Shown: positions 5,849 to 5,849 of the stretch, piece after piece
How the letters are laid out: every line of letters begins with the position of its first letter
Numbering within the stretch: the first letter of the stretch is position 1
Assembly (NCBI GenBank): GCA_014860845.1
Contig: JACZIY010000678.1
Coordinates: 1 to 5,849 of the forward strand
Length of the DNA: 5,849 nucleotides
Direction of reading: 5' to 3'
Source: Anaerolineaceae bacterium
GTDB lineage: Bacteria; Chloroflexota; Anaerolineae; Anaerolineales; Anaerolineaceae
Notes under the pieces: model-generated
What the model was told of the DNA's origin: nothing
Databases searched by the model: none
Seen by the model: only the letters and a program-made list of their open reading frames with translations
Translations under genes and position numbers: made by a program

Positions 5849-5849
5849 G

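Overview
The window looks like chromosomal DNA of a moderate-to-low-GC bacterium. The gene types resemble those I know from Chloroflexota, especially Anaerolineae: a HemG-type flavodoxin with an 'ALGPT' segment, a secreted DUF5667-type protein, a multi-membrane GT-C-like protein, and a NarL-family two-component pair. This assignment is an inference from protein style; there is no rRNA or other marker to confirm it. I see no tRNA, rRNA, CRISPR array, insertion sequence or phage gene.

Layout, left to right. Positions 3-428 (+) hold the 3' part of a flavodoxin-domain gene cut by the window edge. An AT-rich gap with a good sigma70-type promoter (454-482) leads to a small PhnB-like VOC/glyoxalase-fold gene (545-961, +). 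A perfect 14-bp hairpin (980-1016) separates it from a convergent minus-strand gene, a roughly 512-residue GT-C/STT3-like membrane protein (1019-2557). Its open reading frame can be extended to 2611, but those extra codons are made from the terminator hairpin (2581-2614) of the next minus-strand gene, so the shorter start is preferred. That next gene (2643-3443, -) encodes a secreted DUF5667-like helical protein ending in a 97-residue Asp/Asn/Ser repeat tail with about 51 aspartates. A 234-bp divergent intergenic region carries a 12-bp perfect palindrome, a 16-bp near-palindrome abutting a TATAAT, and the start of a two-gene operon. The operon encodes a membrane histidine kinase of the HisKA_3 class (3678-5111, TTG start) and an overlapping NarL/FixJ-type response regulator (5098-5772). 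The window ends on a strong-looking promoter (5821-5848) for an unseen gene to the right.

How they may work together: the kinase has a periplasmic or extracellular sensor domain between two membrane segments and should phosphorylate Asp63 of the regulator, which would then bind DNA through its LuxR-type helix-turn-helix. The palindromes in the shared intergenic region make autoregulation, and control of the divergent acidic secreted protein, a reasonable but unproven hypothesis. The flavodoxin, the VOC protein and the GT-C protein show no clear functional link to this pair. I found no convincing evidence of a wholly new system. The most unusual items are the acidic repeat tail and the STT3-like orphan membrane protein.
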